Positions 47,321 through 56,782 of a DNA stretch of 64,000 bases are shown piece after piece; position 1 is the first letter of the stretch; each line of letters starts with the position of its first letter. Both the position numbers and the translations under genes were made by a program. Source of the stretch: an uncultured Bartonella sp. (GTDB taxonomy: Bacteria > Pseudomonadota > Alphaproteobacteria > Rhizobiales > Rhizobiaceae); assembly GCA_946478665.1 (NCBI GenBank), contig CAMLCZ010000004.1, positions 186,001 to 250,000 of the forward strand, given 5' to 3'. Under the pieces are notes generated by a model. It made no database searches and was not told the DNA's origin. It saw only the letters and a program-made list of their open reading frames with translations.

Positions 47321-49333
47321 TTGTCTCTGGATAGTGAAAGCAAAAAATCGCTTCGGCAGAAGGTCGAAGATGCAGACTTGGCATTGGCACTAAAGAAACG
47401 TGCTGATGACAATACGACATGGGCTGATGCCCAAATAGAATTGTCTGATGCGCTGTTGGAATTGGCAGATGCTGAAGATAGTGATGCAAATGCCCTTGAA
47501 TACTACAAGCAAGCAGCAGACGGTTTTAAAAAGGCATTGGAAGTTTATACAACTAAAACCGATTTTGCACGTTGGGGAGGAATAACAGTTTCATGTGTAC
47601 GTTGCTTGCGCAACTTGTCTATTCGTGAAAATACGGCAATATCTGTTTTACGGCTTAAACACTGTCTGGCAATGTTAGATGATGTGTATGAGGCGTTACC
47701 TGATGACAATAGTGCGGTTGATCGTGCGCTGGTATTAACTGAGAAAGGACATGTTCACCGTGCTTTAGCTGACATAGATTTAATAAGAGAACGGCATAAA
47801 AACCTAAAATGTGCATTAAATGCATTTGATAGTTCAGCTAGTATTTTGCGTCAGAAAGAAAACTTTCATTTTTGGTCGCTTGCAATTTCTGCCTCTGCCT
47901 TTGTGTCAAGTGAACTAGCCCGTATGGAAACGGCAGATAAATTACAAGATGGTCTTAAAAGTGCAATTGAGCGGTTTGAGACTGCACTGGCTTATTTTCA
48001 AGATAATGAGCAACCGCAAGATCTTTCTTATCTTTATTTTGAATTGGGAAGAGTCTTAACGCAACTTTCTACAATTGCCGAAAAGGGTGAGCAAAGACTG
48101 CTTTTGGAAAAAGCAATTGATGCTTTTGAAAAAGCTAGTTCGACGTTGAATGACGACATGAATGATAACGTATTTGTTCGACTACAAAATGAAACGGCGA
48201 TGGTTCTCTCGCTTCTTGCGCAACAAAAAACTGATGCTGAAGCAATCGCGTTATTGGAGAAGTCTGTTGCACTCTACAGGAATAATATCGAACGTATAGG
48301 TGAAGATGGAGATCCCGTTATTAAAGCGGTTCTCTATGGAAATCTAGGTAAAGATCTGACACAGATCGCAAATCTCATATCCGTTTCGTCCCTGAGTTTA
48401 GAAAAAAGATATCAAGCAATTAACGCTTTGCGACACGCTATAGGTCGAGAGATAAAAAATGTTCGTATGCTTGATTGGCTTTCTTATTTTGTAGAGTTGG
48501 GTGCAGCTCTTCAAGCTGCTGGTAACTTAGAAGCAGGTGAGAAGCGTAATGATCTTTTTCGAGAAGCGATAAAATTATATACCGAAGCAATACAAGAAAT
48601 TCCACAACCGCATAAAGGTGAACTTGTTATAAAGCTTCTACAATGGCGCGCGCTGGCGCGCGCTAATCTTGGGGAAAAGAATCATACCCAAGATGGGATG
48701 ATACTTTTAAAACAAGCTGAACTTGATTTTCGTATGGCTTTAGCGAAGCTTGACCAGAATGAAAATAAACCTGATCTTTTCAGGTTATATGTCAATCTTG
48801 CGCATTTACTTTACACAATGGCACGCCGTACAGATTCAGAAAAACCAGAGGTTTTATTGCAGTCAGCTAACGATGCCGTTCTTGCTGCGCTTTCTATAAA
48901 TGGCGATGATTTTGACCAAACGGATGATGAACATCTTGCAGCAATTAGTCATCGCGCTCTAATTTTGTGGCGATTAGGAAATATAAGTGGAGATGAAACA
49001 CACTTTCTCATTGCGCAAAATATTTACGAAGAACTTATGAAAGCTCCGCTGTTACATGACAATCCAGAAAATTTGATGCGTGTCAAAAATAACTATGCCC
49101 ATTTTCTCATGGATTGGTCGGATAAATCGACAACAGCAGAAGCTATACTATGTTTAGAAAAAGCAACAAGATTGCTAGATGAGCTTCGAAATTTTGTTCA
49201 AGCTGAACAAGACGGTGAAGCATTGAACGAATACAATGATATGCTTTTACAGGTCAAAGATAAGCAAAGTCATTTAACGCGTAAATGGTGGCATAAGTTA
49301 TGGCCGTTCAATAGATATGGAAAGGCTGCATAG
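47321..49333 (+). CDS. Large TPR-repeat protein of unknown function
   Basis: About 670 aa of helical repeats, without signal peptide or membrane segment. TPR-like signatures recur: ALEYYKQAADGFKKALEVY, LEKAIDAFEKASSTL, LFREAIKLYTEAIQEI, QAELDFRMALAKL and HFLIAQNIYEELM. The start is taken at TTG 47321 because AAGGA lies 9 nt before it; TTG 47300 is an alternative. A cytoplasmic scaffold is likely. No enzyme domain is attached and neighbours give no clue. Confidence 0.7.
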   Translation: MSLDSESKKSLRQKVEDADLALALKKRADDNTTWADAQIELSDALLELADAEDSDANALEYYKQAADGFKKALEVYTTKTDFARWGGITVSCVRCLRNLSIRENTAISVLRLKHCLAMLDDVYEALPDDNSAVDRALVLTEKGHVHRALADIDLIRERHKNLKCALNAFDSSASILRQKENFHFWSLAISASAFVSSELARMETADKLQDGLKSAIERFETALAYFQDNEQPQDLSYLYFELGRVLTQLSTIAEKGEQRLLLEKAIDAFEKASSTLNDDMNDNVFVRLQNETAMVLSLLAQQKTDAEAIALLEKSVALYRNNIERIGEDGDPVIKAVLYGNLGKDLTQIANLISVSSLSLEKRYQAINALRHAIGREIKNVRMLDWLSYFVELGAALQAAGNLEAGEKRNDLFREAIKLYTEAIQEIPQPHKGELVIKLLQWRALARANLGEKNHTQDGMILLKQAELDFRMALAKLDQNENKPDLFRLYVNLAHLLYTMARRTDSEKPEVLLQSANDAVLAALSINGDDFDQTDDEHLAAISHRALILWRLGNISGDETHFLIAQNIYEELMKAPLLHDNPENLMRVKNNYAHFLMDWSDKSTTAEAILCLEKATRLLDELRNFVQAEQDGEALNEYNDMLLQVKDKQSHLTRKWWHKLWPFNRYGKAA

Positions 49334-49346
49334 ATGTGCAGCCTTT
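49321..49346. terminator. Hairpin between the TPR gene and the L,D-transpeptidase gene
   Basis: Perfect 10-bp stem AAAGGCTGCA / TGCAGCCTTT with loop TAGATG; the loop includes the TPR stop codon. It lies between convergent genes but has no clear T-tract on either strand. Confidence 0.5.
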
Positions 49347-49369
49347 AAAAATGGTCAGGCATAATTATT

Positions 49370-50611
49370 CTAATCAGTGAATTGCACAACAACACCTGGT
49401 TTAACAATTTTGGCTAATTCTTGTGCATCCCAATTTGTTAACCGAATACAACCGTGACTTGATGTTTTTCCGATCCGTGAAGGGTCAGGTGTGCCGTGAA
49501 TTCCATAAGTCGGTTTTGATAACGCTATCCATACAGTTCCAACCGGACCATTGGGGCCAGGTGGAATTGTCAAGATTTGGTCATTGCTACCCTGTTTGAA
49601 ATTGATCTTCGGATTGTAGGTATAATTCGGATTTAATGCTATGCGTTCCACCTGTACTGTGCCCGATGGCGAAGGATTATCGGTTGATCCTATTGTCGCT
49701 GGATAGGCAACAATCAACTGGCCTTCAGCATTATAGCCGCGTACCTGTTTGCGCGCTTTATCTGCTATTATTCGAGCAACATTACCTCGTTTGGGAAGTT
49801 TCAAATTCGGAACTTTGATTGTTTCTCCAGCATGAGAAAAGTGTGCTCCTGGATTTAGTTGCTGTAGAAATGCTTCATCAATGTGAAATCTTTCTGCCAG
49901 CATTTCTCGCACAGAGGTGTAAGCCATAGCGGGCATTTGCGCTTTCTGGGCATAATCCGATGGAATTGATGGAGCATAATATTGGTTGATATCACTTTCT
50001 GTAATTGTGTATTGCGTAAAAGCTGGTCCACCAGTTGCTTCCAGTGCTGAATCGAGCCGTGCCTTGTCATTAGGATCAATGAAGCGTCCACTAATTTCGC
50101 TTGCAGCTGCAGATGCTTTATCGAAATTACTTCCAACCAATCCATCGATTGCCCCAGGAGAGGATCCAATGCGATCCATCAGAATTTGAACTGCAGCAAC
50201 AGTTTCTTTAACCTGAGGAAGGCGAATAGCTGGTGCATTATCATTAGGTGTTCCATTTGATTGATAAGCAGGTGCATTAGGTGCCTCTGGAACGTCTCGA
50301 TCATAGGGAGAACCGCTATCCATGGGGCCTTGATTCATAGCTCCTAATGGCGGTGGATTTTCCCCTTGTGGATAACTTGACGGTTCTTCAACGCGGACAA
50401 CATTTCCTCTCTCATCAACAAAAATGCGGCGTCCATATTGATCTTGATAAATATGGACTTGGTTATGGTCTTGCCGCATTTCACCTGGGTCATAAAGTTG
50501 TGCCAATTCAATAGTTTGATACCCGTCTTCGCTTTCATGTGCCTGAACGAGATCCATAGGGGTTGTTATGAGCGTTATTGTTACCGTGGAACAAAGAATG
50601 AGACGTGACAT
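49370..50611 (-). CDS. L,D-transpeptidase (YkuD domain)
   Basis: Periplasmic enzyme that forms 3-3 cross-links in peptidoglycan or anchors outer-membrane proteins to it. 413 aa: signal peptide (~1-25), a long Pro/Gln/Asn-rich linker, a peptidoglycan-binding-like region (~130-270, ending HAGETIKVPNL), and a C-terminal YkuD domain (~280-413) with the motif YGIHGTPDPSRIG and SSHGCIRLTN, which holds the catalytic Cys. Transcribed alone. Confidence 0.93.
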   Translation of the reverse strand: MSRLILCSTVTITLITTPMDLVQAHESEDGYQTIELAQLYDPGEMRQDHNQVHIYQDQYGRRIFVDERGNVVRVEEPSSYPQGENPPPLGAMNQGPMDSGSPYDRDVPEAPNAPAYQSNGTPNDNAPAIRLPQVKETVAAVQILMDRIGSSPGAIDGLVGSNFDKASAAASEISGRFIDPNDKARLDSALEATGGPAFTQYTITESDINQYYAPSIPSDYAQKAQMPAMAYTSVREMLAERFHIDEAFLQQLNPGAHFSHAGETIKVPNLKLPKRGNVARIIADKARKQVRGYNAEGQLIVAYPATIGSTDNPSPSGTVQVERIALNPNYTYNPKINFKQGSNDQILTIPPGPNGPVGTVWIALSKPTYGIHGTPDPSRIGKTSSHGCIRLTNWDAQELAKIVKPGVVVQFTD

Positions 50612-50964
50612 AGATGACCGTTATAAAACTGTTTTGAATAAAGGATGCTTAATACAGTGGTAAGAACCAGTATAGAAGCTAAAAGGCAGAAAAATGGTAT
50701 ATAAGGATTATCTTTTTATTATTATCAATTGACTACTTGTTTCTTAAAAAAATCATAAAACTATACGTGTGAAAATTTTGAAAATTTAAGATAGCCTTAA
50801 CAGCAATGAGGGAACCCGATTTTATACCTAAATTGAAAAGGGATCTCTATCCGTGATTCTTTTCCCGATGTTGAGCCAGTGCAAAACAACTTAAAAAAAG
50901 TATCTTAACACAGCTGTTTTGATAAAAGCAGTTTTTGCAAATTAATCAGGGATTGCAATATCTA
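50612..50964. other. Intergenic region with promoter of the L,D-transpeptidase gene
   Basis: 353 nt, AT-rich, between the L,D-transpeptidase and the tRNA-Thr gene, both on the minus strand. No ORF or structured RNA was recognised. Confidence 0.5.
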
Positions 50965-51039
<75 letters not shown>

Positions 51040-51202
51040 AAGAAAATCATTTTCGGGCGGGTTTTGCCACATTGTTTAAAAATTGGCAAGAAGGCAATTG
51101 TATTTACATGAAGAAAAATAGCATAGTTTTCATATGTCTGGAATTTTTTCCATGTTAGTGGTAAGCAAAAATTTCATCTTTAGTAATTTATAGGTTTGTG
51201 TC

Positions 51203-51367
51203 ATGTCAGATACGACAGCTCAACAGCGCCGCAAGGAACGGCTTGCCAAACAATTGCGCGCTAATCTTGTGCGCCGCAAACAACAGGCGCGGGAAAGAGA
51301 AGAAGTCGGTTTTTTTAACGAACAACAGCAGAATACTGAAGAACACTCAGAGAAAACGTCAACATAA
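51203..51367 (+). CDS. Small conserved-looking 54-aa protein upstream of murA
   Basis: Short gene of 54 codons starting ATG 51203: MSDTTAQQRRKERLAKQLR, then ANLVRRKQQAREREEVGFF and an acidic Gln/Glu-rich tail. It is a highly charged amphipathic helix. A similar small Arg/Lys-rich protein is often annotated just before murA in rhizobia (recollection, not searched). Function unknown. TAGGTTTG is a weak ribosome site. Confidence 0.6.
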   Translation: MSDTTAQQRRKERLAKQLRANLVRRKQQAREREEVGFFNEQQQNTEEHSEKTST

Positions 51368-51481
51368 GTTCAATTGTGGTTTGATAAAGCATTCTTATTT
51401 ATAATTTTGAAAACGGCTATCAAACTAAATAAATGCGGATTATTGTTGTCGGTAATGAAAATGACAGAAAGGCTTTAAGAG

Positions 51482-52771
51482 ATGGATCGTATCAAGATAG
51501 TTGGAGGGAACAGGTTAAATGGCATCATTCCTATTTCGGGTGCCAAAAATGCTGCCTTGCCACTCATGATAGCCTCTCTATTAACGGATGATACGCTAAC
51601 TTTAGATAATGTTCCCCATCTTGCTGATGTTGAACAACTTATCAGAATATTGAGCAATCATGGTGTTGACTATTCTGTAAACGGTCGGCGGCAACATCAG
51701 GATGGTGCTTATTCCCGTACAGTGCATTTTACGGCTCGTAACATTGTGACAACACGTGCGCCTTATGAACTTGTATCAAAAATGCGGGCAAGCTTTTGGG
51801 TTATTGGTCCGCTTATCGCGCGTATGGGACAAGCTTGTGTCTCTCTTCCTGGTGGTTGTGCAATTGGCACACGACCAGTTGATTTTATTTTACAAGGCCT
51901 AGAAGCTCTTGGTACAGAATTAAATATAGAAAACGGTTATGTTCATGCGCGCGCACCAAAAGGTTTGCAAGGGGCTGAGTACACTTTTCCAAAAGTAACG
52001 GTTGGTGGTACCCATGTTATGCTAATGGCTGCAAGTTTGGCCAAGGGGCAAACGATATTGCATAATTCTGCATGTGAGCCTGAGGTTGTGAATCTCGCTG
52101 AATGCCTTAATGAAATGGGAGCAAAAATCAAAGGCGCAGGTACTCCAACAATATATATCGAAGGTGTCGATAGTTTGTCTGGAGCACGTGTCAAAGTTAT
52201 TTCTGACAGAATAGAGACTGGAACTTATGCCATGGCTGTTGCAATGACGGGTGGCGATGTATTGTTAAAAGATGCGCGTCCTGATTATTTGCGTTCTGTG
52301 TTGGATACTTTGTCCAAAACAGGTCTTGAGATTAAAGAAAATGAAGAGGGAATTCGTGTTTCAAGAAATGGTCTGGATATTGTGCCAGTTGATATTGAAA
52401 CACAACCATTCCCGGGATTTCCTACAGATTTGCAAGCCCAATTTATGGGATTAATGACTCGTGCAAAGGGCATCTCTCACATCACAGAAACAATATTTGA
52501 AAATCGTTTTATGCATGTACAGGAACTTGCTCGATTGGGTGCGCATATTTCATTGTCTGGTCAGACAGCAACTATTGAAGGTGTTGATGAGTTACAGGGC
52601 GCACAAGTTATGGCGACGGATTTGCGGGCTTCAGTATCTTTGGTAATAGCAGCTTTGGCTGCTCGGGGAGAAACCACAGTCAATCGCGTATATCATCTTG
52701 ATCGTGGATTTGAACGACTGGAAGAAAAGCTTTCGAATTGTGGTGCACAGATTGAACGTATTAGTGGTTAA
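51482..52771 (+). CDS. murA: UDP-N-acetylglucosamine 1-carboxyvinyltransferase
   Basis: First committed step of peptidoglycan synthesis: adds enolpyruvate from PEP to UDP-GlcNAc; target of fosfomycin. 429 aa. The catalytic cysteine is in SLPGGCAIGTRPVD (~115), with GAKNAALPLMIASLL near the N-terminus and PDYLRSVLDTL, PFPGFPTDLQAQF and the late DLRASVSLVIAALAA. Heads the rhizobial cluster murA-DUF2948-hisD-UPF0262-LMW phosphatase-infA. Confidence 0.97.
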   Translation: MDRIKIVGGNRLNGIIPISGAKNAALPLMIASLLTDDTLTLDNVPHLADVEQLIRILSNHGVDYSVNGRRQHQDGAYSRTVHFTARNIVTTRAPYELVSKMRASFWVIGPLIARMGQACVSLPGGCAIGTRPVDFILQGLEALGTELNIENGYVHARAPKGLQGAEYTFPKVTVGGTHVMLMAASLAKGQTILHNSACEPEVVNLAECLNEMGAKIKGAGTPTIYIEGVDSLSGARVKVISDRIETGTYAMAVAMTGGDVLLKDARPDYLRSVLDTLSKTGLEIKENEEGIRVSRNGLDIVPVDIETQPFPGFPTDLQAQFMGLMTRAKGISHITETIFENRFMHVQELARLGAHISLSGQTATIEGVDELQGAQVMATDLRASVSLVIAALAARGETTVNRVYHLDRGFERLEEKLSNCGAQIERISG

Positions 52772-52852
52772 TGGCACTATAGGCGAATACCACTATAATA
52801 TATCATGGTTGTTGCATGTAATTTGTTTACAACATCAGAATGGGGTGGGGCG

Positions 52853-53296
52853 ATGCCGCTTTTAAAACTAATTGCTATGGATGATGAAGATCTTGAGATT
52901 TTTTCTGAGCATCTACAAGATTCAGTTGTAAAAGTTAGTGATTTCGATTGGCGGCATCGGGAAAATCGTTTTATCGCTCTGATGAATCGTTTTGCATGGG
53001 AAGAACAATTAAGTGGCGGTCTGGTTTCAAGACAAAAAGCTGGTGAACGTCGCCGATCGGCATTACGGTTTGATCGTGTTTTATCGGTAAAAACCCGTGG
53101 TTTTGACTTAAAAAAGAAAGATGATGTTTTATCACTTTTGACGATTCAATTTTTGCCAATAACTGCTCCTGCTGGAATCGTGACACTTATTTTTTCAGGG
53201 GAAGCTGCAATTCGTCTGGAAGTTGAATGTATTGAAGCGCAATTGACTGATCTTGGTCCTGTTTGGCAGGCTAAGGCCAATCCAAAACACAAATAA
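52853..53296 (+). CDS. DUF2948 family protein
   Basis: 147-aa protein of unknown function from ATG 52853 (MPLLKLIAMDDEDLEIFSEHLQDSVV), preceded by GGTGGGG; upstream frame to 52805 is unlikely. Family stretches are WRHRENRFIALMNRFAWE and RRRSALRFDRVLSVKTRG. The C-terminus includes LIFSGEAAIRLEVECIEAQLTDLGP. Its place between murA and hisD is constant in rhizobia. Confidence 0.85.
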   Translation: MPLLKLIAMDDEDLEIFSEHLQDSVVKVSDFDWRHRENRFIALMNRFAWEEQLSGGLVSRQKAGERRRSALRFDRVLSVKTRGFDLKKKDDVLSLLTIQFLPITAPAGIVTLIFSGEAAIRLEVECIEAQLTDLGPVWQAKANPKHK

Positions 53297-53321
53297 ATAT
53301 TTATTGGGTGAGAAAATAATT

Positions 53322-54614
53322 ATGGTTCAAGTTCTTCGTCAATCTGCTGATAATTTTGAAACAGAATTTAAAGCTTTTCTGGGATCAAAACGGGAAGTTT
53401 CGCAAAGTGTGGATGATAGTGTACGGGCTATAATTCATAAAGTGCGAGAAGATGGTGATAAAGCGCTTATCGATTATTCTGCGAAATTTGATAGGGTTGA
53501 TCTTTCTTCTGTAGGTATTCAAGTCACAGGACAGGAAATTGAAGAAGCTATAAGCAAAGTTGAACCGAAAACATTGGAAGCTTTACAACTAGCTCATGAC
53601 CGTATTTCTCTATATCACAAGAAACAATTGCCTCAAAATGAGAGTTTCACTGACCCTCTTGGTGTTGAACTTGGCTGGCGTTGGACAGCGGTACAATCTG
53701 TTGGACTTTATGTTCCAGGAGGAACAGCGAGTTATCCTAGCTCAGTATTAATGAATGCTGTGCCGGCAAAGGTGGCAGGTGTAGAACGCATTGTAATGGT
53801 TGTTCCCGCACCAGATGGAAAAATAAATCCTCTTGTGCTGGCGGCAGCAAAATTAGGTGGTGTTAATAAAATATATCGAGTAGGGGGAGCGCAGGCAATC
53901 GCTGCACTTGCTTATGGAACAGAAACGATTGATCCTGTTGTTAAAATCGTCGGTCCTGGAAATGCTTATGTGGCTGCTGCTAAAAGACAAGTTTTTGGTA
54001 AAGTCGGTATCGACATGATAGCGGGTCCGTCAGAAGTCTTAGTGTTAGCAGATAAATACAATGATGCGGATTGGATTGCTGCTGATTTACTAGCTCAAGC
54101 AGAACATGACACTGCAGCCCAATCGATCTTGATGACAGATGATGAGGCCTTCGCTACTGCTGTTATGAATGCGGTCGATACGCAATTAAAAACTTTGTTA
54201 CGGGGGCAAACAGCCGCCGCGAGTTGGCGCGATTTTGGGGCAGTTATTCTCGTTGATGATTTCCAATCCGCTTTGCCTTTGGCCAATCGAATAGCTCCAG
54301 AACATATGGAACTTGCCGTTGAAAATCCAGATATATTACTATCGAATATTAAAAATGCTGGTGCTATTTTTATAGGTCGTTATACGCCAGAAGTCATTGG
54401 CGATTATGTTGGTGGATCAAATCATGTGTTGCCAACAGCTCGTTCTGCCCGTTTTTCATCTGGTTTATCAGTATTGGATTATATGAAGCGCAGCTCCATC
54501 TTAAAACTTGGGGCTGAGCAATTGCGTGTGCTTGGTCCTGCAGCCATAGAACTTGCAAATGCTGAAGGCCTGCAAGCACATGGTCGATCCGTTGCTGTTC
54601 GGTTAAACCTTTAG
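53322..54614 (+). CDS. hisD: Histidinol dehydrogenase
   Basis: Last step of histidine biosynthesis: two NAD-dependent oxidations of histidinol to histidine. 430 aa from ATG 53322 ([16 protein letters not shown]), preceded by GGGTGAG; the 23 upstream codons overlap the DUF2948 gene. Motifs: [54 protein letters not shown] and the Zn/active-site HAE(H)D region [14 protein letters not shown]-terminal [13 protein letters not shown] and [17 protein letters not shown] are intact. Confidence 0.97.
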   Translation: MVQVLRQSADNFETEFKAFLGSKREVSQSVDDSVRAIIHKVREDGDKALIDYSAKFDRVDLSSVGIQVTGQEIEEAISKVEPKTLEALQLAHDRISLYHKKQLPQNESFTDPLGVELGWRWTAVQSVGLYVPGGTASYPSSVLMNAVPAKVAGVERIVMVVPAPDGKINPLVLAAAKLGGVNKIYRVGGAQAIAALAYGTETIDPVVKIVGPGNAYVAAAKRQVFGKVGIDMIAGPSEVLVLADKYNDADWIAADLLAQAEHDTAAQSILMTDDEAFATAVMNAVDTQLKTLLRGQTAAASWRDFGAVILVDDFQSALPLANRIAPEHMELAVENPDILLSNIKNAGAIFIGRYTPEVIGDYVGGSNHVLPTARSARFSSGLSVLDYMKRSSILKLGAEQLRVLGPAAIELANAEGLQAHGRSVAVRLNL

Positions 54615-54624
54615 GGGTAAAAAT

Positions 54625-55095
54625 TTGCAAAATAGGCGACTGATTGATGTTGAACTAGATGAGACAATTGGGCGTTCTACGCCTGAAATTGAACATGAGC
54701 GCGCAGTAGCAATTTTCGACCTTATTGAAGAGAATAGTTTTATACCGGTCGGCGATACAGGAGATGGTCCTTACCGTTTGAAGTTATCGCTCGTCGAAAA
54801 GCGTCTTGTATTTGATATTTTTCGAGAAGATGGAAAATGGGTGACAACCCATATTCTTTCTCTCACTCCATTCCGTAGAATCGTTAAGGACTACTACATG
54901 ATTTGTGATAGTTATTACGAAGCTATCCGTTCTGCAACGCCAACTAAAATTGAAGCAATTGATATGGGACGGCGGGGTTTGCATAATGATGGATCAAATA
55001 CATTGCGTGAACGACTACATGGTAAAATTGATATAGATTTTAAAACTGCACGTCGGTTATTTACGTTACTTTGTGTTTTATATTGGAAGGGATGA
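54625..55095 (+). CDS. UPF0262 family protein
   Basis: 156-aa protein of the alphaproteobacterial UPF0262 family, function unknown. Typical stretches: [46 protein letters not shown] and [24 protein letters not shown]. The start is TTG 54625, with AGGGG 8 nt upstream. It overlaps the phosphatase gene at ATGA (55092-55095), so the two are translationally coupled. Confidence 0.85.
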   Translation: MQNRRLIDVELDETIGRSTPEIEHERAVAIFDLIEENSFIPVGDTGDGPYRLKLSLVEKRLVFDIFREDGKWVTTHILSLTPFRRIVKDYYMICDSYYEAIRSATPTKIEAIDMGRRGLHNDGSNTLRERLHGKIDIDFKTARRLFTLLCVLYWKG

Positions 55096-55541
55096 AATTG
55101 GTCGATTCTGAATATTCGGGCACCTGTCGTCCACAATCGGTACTTTATGTTTGCGGTAAAAACTCTATCCGTTCTCCTATAGCAGAAGCTTTAACACGAA
55201 AGATGTTTCCAGACATCTATGTTGCTTCCGCTGGGGTTGTTAAAGGAGAACGCGATCCTTTTGCAGCTTTTGTTATTTCAGAAGATGGTCTATCGCTTGA
55301 CGCACATAATCCGCGAGGTTTGGAAGAATTGTCTGACGGTTTTTTTGACCTTGTAATTACACTGACACCTCAAGCGCATCATGCTGTTCTCGATGAAATG
55401 CGTAGTTTTTCAGTTGATGTTGAATATTGGCCGACGCCTGATCCAGCACTTACGATGGGATCCCGTGAGCAGATATTGGATGCATATCGTAATATTAGAG
55501 AGACCTTGAAACAAAGAATTTTCGAACGATTTAATCGTTAA
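55092..55541 (+). CDS. Low-molecular-weight phosphotyrosine phosphatase-like protein
   Basis: 149 aa from ATG 55092, with GGAAGGG before it. The P-loop CGKNSIRS fits the C-x5-R-S signature of LMW protein tyrosine phosphatases and arsenate reductases ([18 protein letters not shown]). The C-terminal general-acid aspartate appears in EYWPTPDPA. Coupled to UPF0262 as in other rhizobia. Substrate unknown. Confidence 0.85.
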   Translation: MKLVDSEYSGTCRPQSVLYVCGKNSIRSPIAEALTRKMFPDIYVASAGVVKGERDPFAAFVISEDGLSLDAHNPRGLEELSDGFFDLVITLTPQAHHAVLDEMRSFSVDVEYWPTPDPALTMGSREQILDAYRNIRETLKQRIFERFNR

Positions 55542-55617
55542 ATGCATTAAATATAGTCTTGTCTGTCAATCAGATGTTCACAAATGGCTTAGAATGCGGT
55601 AGGTTCCGCTCCAATTC

Positions 55618-55643
55618 AACAAATGAACAAACACTCATTTGTT
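55618..55643. promoter_or_regulatory. Inverted repeat upstream of infA
   Basis: Perfect 9-bp repeat AACAAATGA / TCATTTGTT with an 8-nt spacer, 41 nt before the infA start. It may be a weak terminator of the upstream gene (ATATTTT follows) or an operator. Confidence 0.35.
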
Positions 55644-55684
55644 ATATTTTGATCAAAATAAACAGTCTAGAAAATAGGTAATTT

Positions 55685-55903
55685 ATGGCCAAAGAAGAAG
55701 TTTTGGAATTTTCCGGTGTTATTACGGAGCTTTTGCCCAATGCAATGTTTCGCGTAAAACTTGATAATGATCATGAAATAATTGCTCATACTGCAGGGCG
55801 CATGCGCAAAAATCGCATCCGTGTTCTCGCTGGGGATAAGGTCATGGTTGAAATGACCCCATATGATTTGACTAAAGGTAGGATTACTTATCGTTACAAA
55901 TAA
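55685..55903 (+). CDS. infA: Translation initiation factor IF-1
   Basis: 72-aa single OB-fold protein that binds the ribosomal A site at initiation. [24 protein letters not shown] and the following [33 protein letters not shown] are the full family sequence. maf follows 22 nt later. Confidence 0.98.
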   Translation: MAKEEVLEFSGVITELLPNAMFRVKLDNDHEIIAHTAGRMRKNRIRVLAGDKVMVEMTPYDLTKGRITYRYK

Positions 55904-55925
55904 ATCAGAAGGTTAGGGACTTAAC

Positions 55926-56567
55926 ATGCCAAACGAAAACAAAACGGCTAAGCCCAAGCTCATATTAGCTTCAGCTTCTCCGCGACGTTTGGCATTGCTT
56001 CACCAGATAGGCGTTGATCCCGATCATTTGCATCCTGCTGATATCGATGAAACTCCAAAGTTGCTTGAGCATCCTCGCTCTTTGGCTAAAAGATTATCAA
56101 TCAGCAAGGCTGAGAAAACGGCCAAGGTGATGCATGATATTAATGACTCCCAGCAAACTTTAATTCTAGCAGCTGATACTGTTGTTGCTGTCGGACGTAC
56201 TATACTGCCGAAGCCAATTGATGAAAATGAAGCAAAAGAGTGTTTACGCCTTTTATCAGGACGTACTCATAAAGTTTATACCGGAATTTGCCTTATTAAT
56301 GCTAAAGGCAGAAAACATCATAAATTAGTCGAGACCCGCGTCAGATTTGATCGGTTGAATTCTAAGGTTATAGATGCGTATCTGGCTTCAAATGAGTGGC
56401 AAGGGAAAGCGGGTGGTTACGCCATACAGGGGCGTGCCGGCAGTTTTGTGTTGCAAATTGCGGGTTCATATTCCAGTGTTGTAGGATTGCCTCTGGCAGA
56501 AACAGTTGAATTATTAACATCACAAAATTATCCTGTTTATGAATATTGGTCTGAAGGTAAAATTTGA
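55926..56567 (+). CDS. maf: Maf-family nucleotide pyrophosphatase
   Basis: House-cleaning pyrophosphatase that hydrolyses non-canonical or excess NTPs such as dTTP, UTP or m7GTP. 213 aa. Motifs: [18 protein letters not shown] (~12-29), [22 protein letters not shown] and the late [13 protein letters not shown]. Placed between infA and yacG as in many alphaproteobacteria. Stop codon is 2 nt before the yacG ATG. Confidence 0.93.
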   Translation: MPNENKTAKPKLILASASPRRLALLHQIGVDPDHLHPADIDETPKLLEHPRSLAKRLSISKAEKTAKVMHDINDSQQTLILAADTVVAVGRTILPKPIDENEAKECLRLLSGRTHKVYTGICLINAKGRKHHKLVETRVRFDRLNSKVIDAYLASNEWQGKAGGYAIQGRAGSFVLQIAGSYSSVVGLPLAETVELLTSQNYPVYEYWSEGKI

Positions 56568-56569
56568 TC

Positions 56570-56782
56570 ATGGGAAATTCAAACGATATCCCTCCAGAAC
56601 AAACTGCAAAAATTTATCCCTTACGTTCGACACGTCCATGTCCAGAGTGTGGCAAACCTTCAACAAGGGAGTTTTACCCGTTTTGTTCGCCGCGTTGTCG
56701 TGCCATTGATCTTAACCGTTGGCTTTCAGGTAGCTATGTCTTGCCTGGCAAACCATTCGATAATGCGGATGAGGAAGAATGA
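56570..56782 (+). CDS. yacG: DNA gyrase inhibitor YacG
   Basis: Small zinc protein that binds GyrB and blocks DNA gyrase. About 70 aa. The zinc site is [20 protein letters not shown] (C-x2-C-x12-C-x3-C), followed by [17 protein letters not shown], typical of the family. Start ATG 56570; a TTG at 56564 with GAAGG 6 nt upstream is also possible. Overlaps the next gene by 4 nt. Confidence 0.93.
   Translation: MGNSNDIPPEQTAKIYPLRSTRPCPECGKPSTREFYPFCSPRCRAIDLNRWLSGSYVLPGKPFDNADEEE

Noticed and set aside
48645-48665. GGCGCGCGCT repeated twice inside the TPR gene, considered as a structural element
   Set aside because: It encodes the ordinary helix segment WRALARAN and has no flanking structure.
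53253-53321. Longer N-terminus of hisD
   Set aside because: The extra residues overlap the DUF2948 gene and the ribosome site GGGTGAG is just before ATG 53322.
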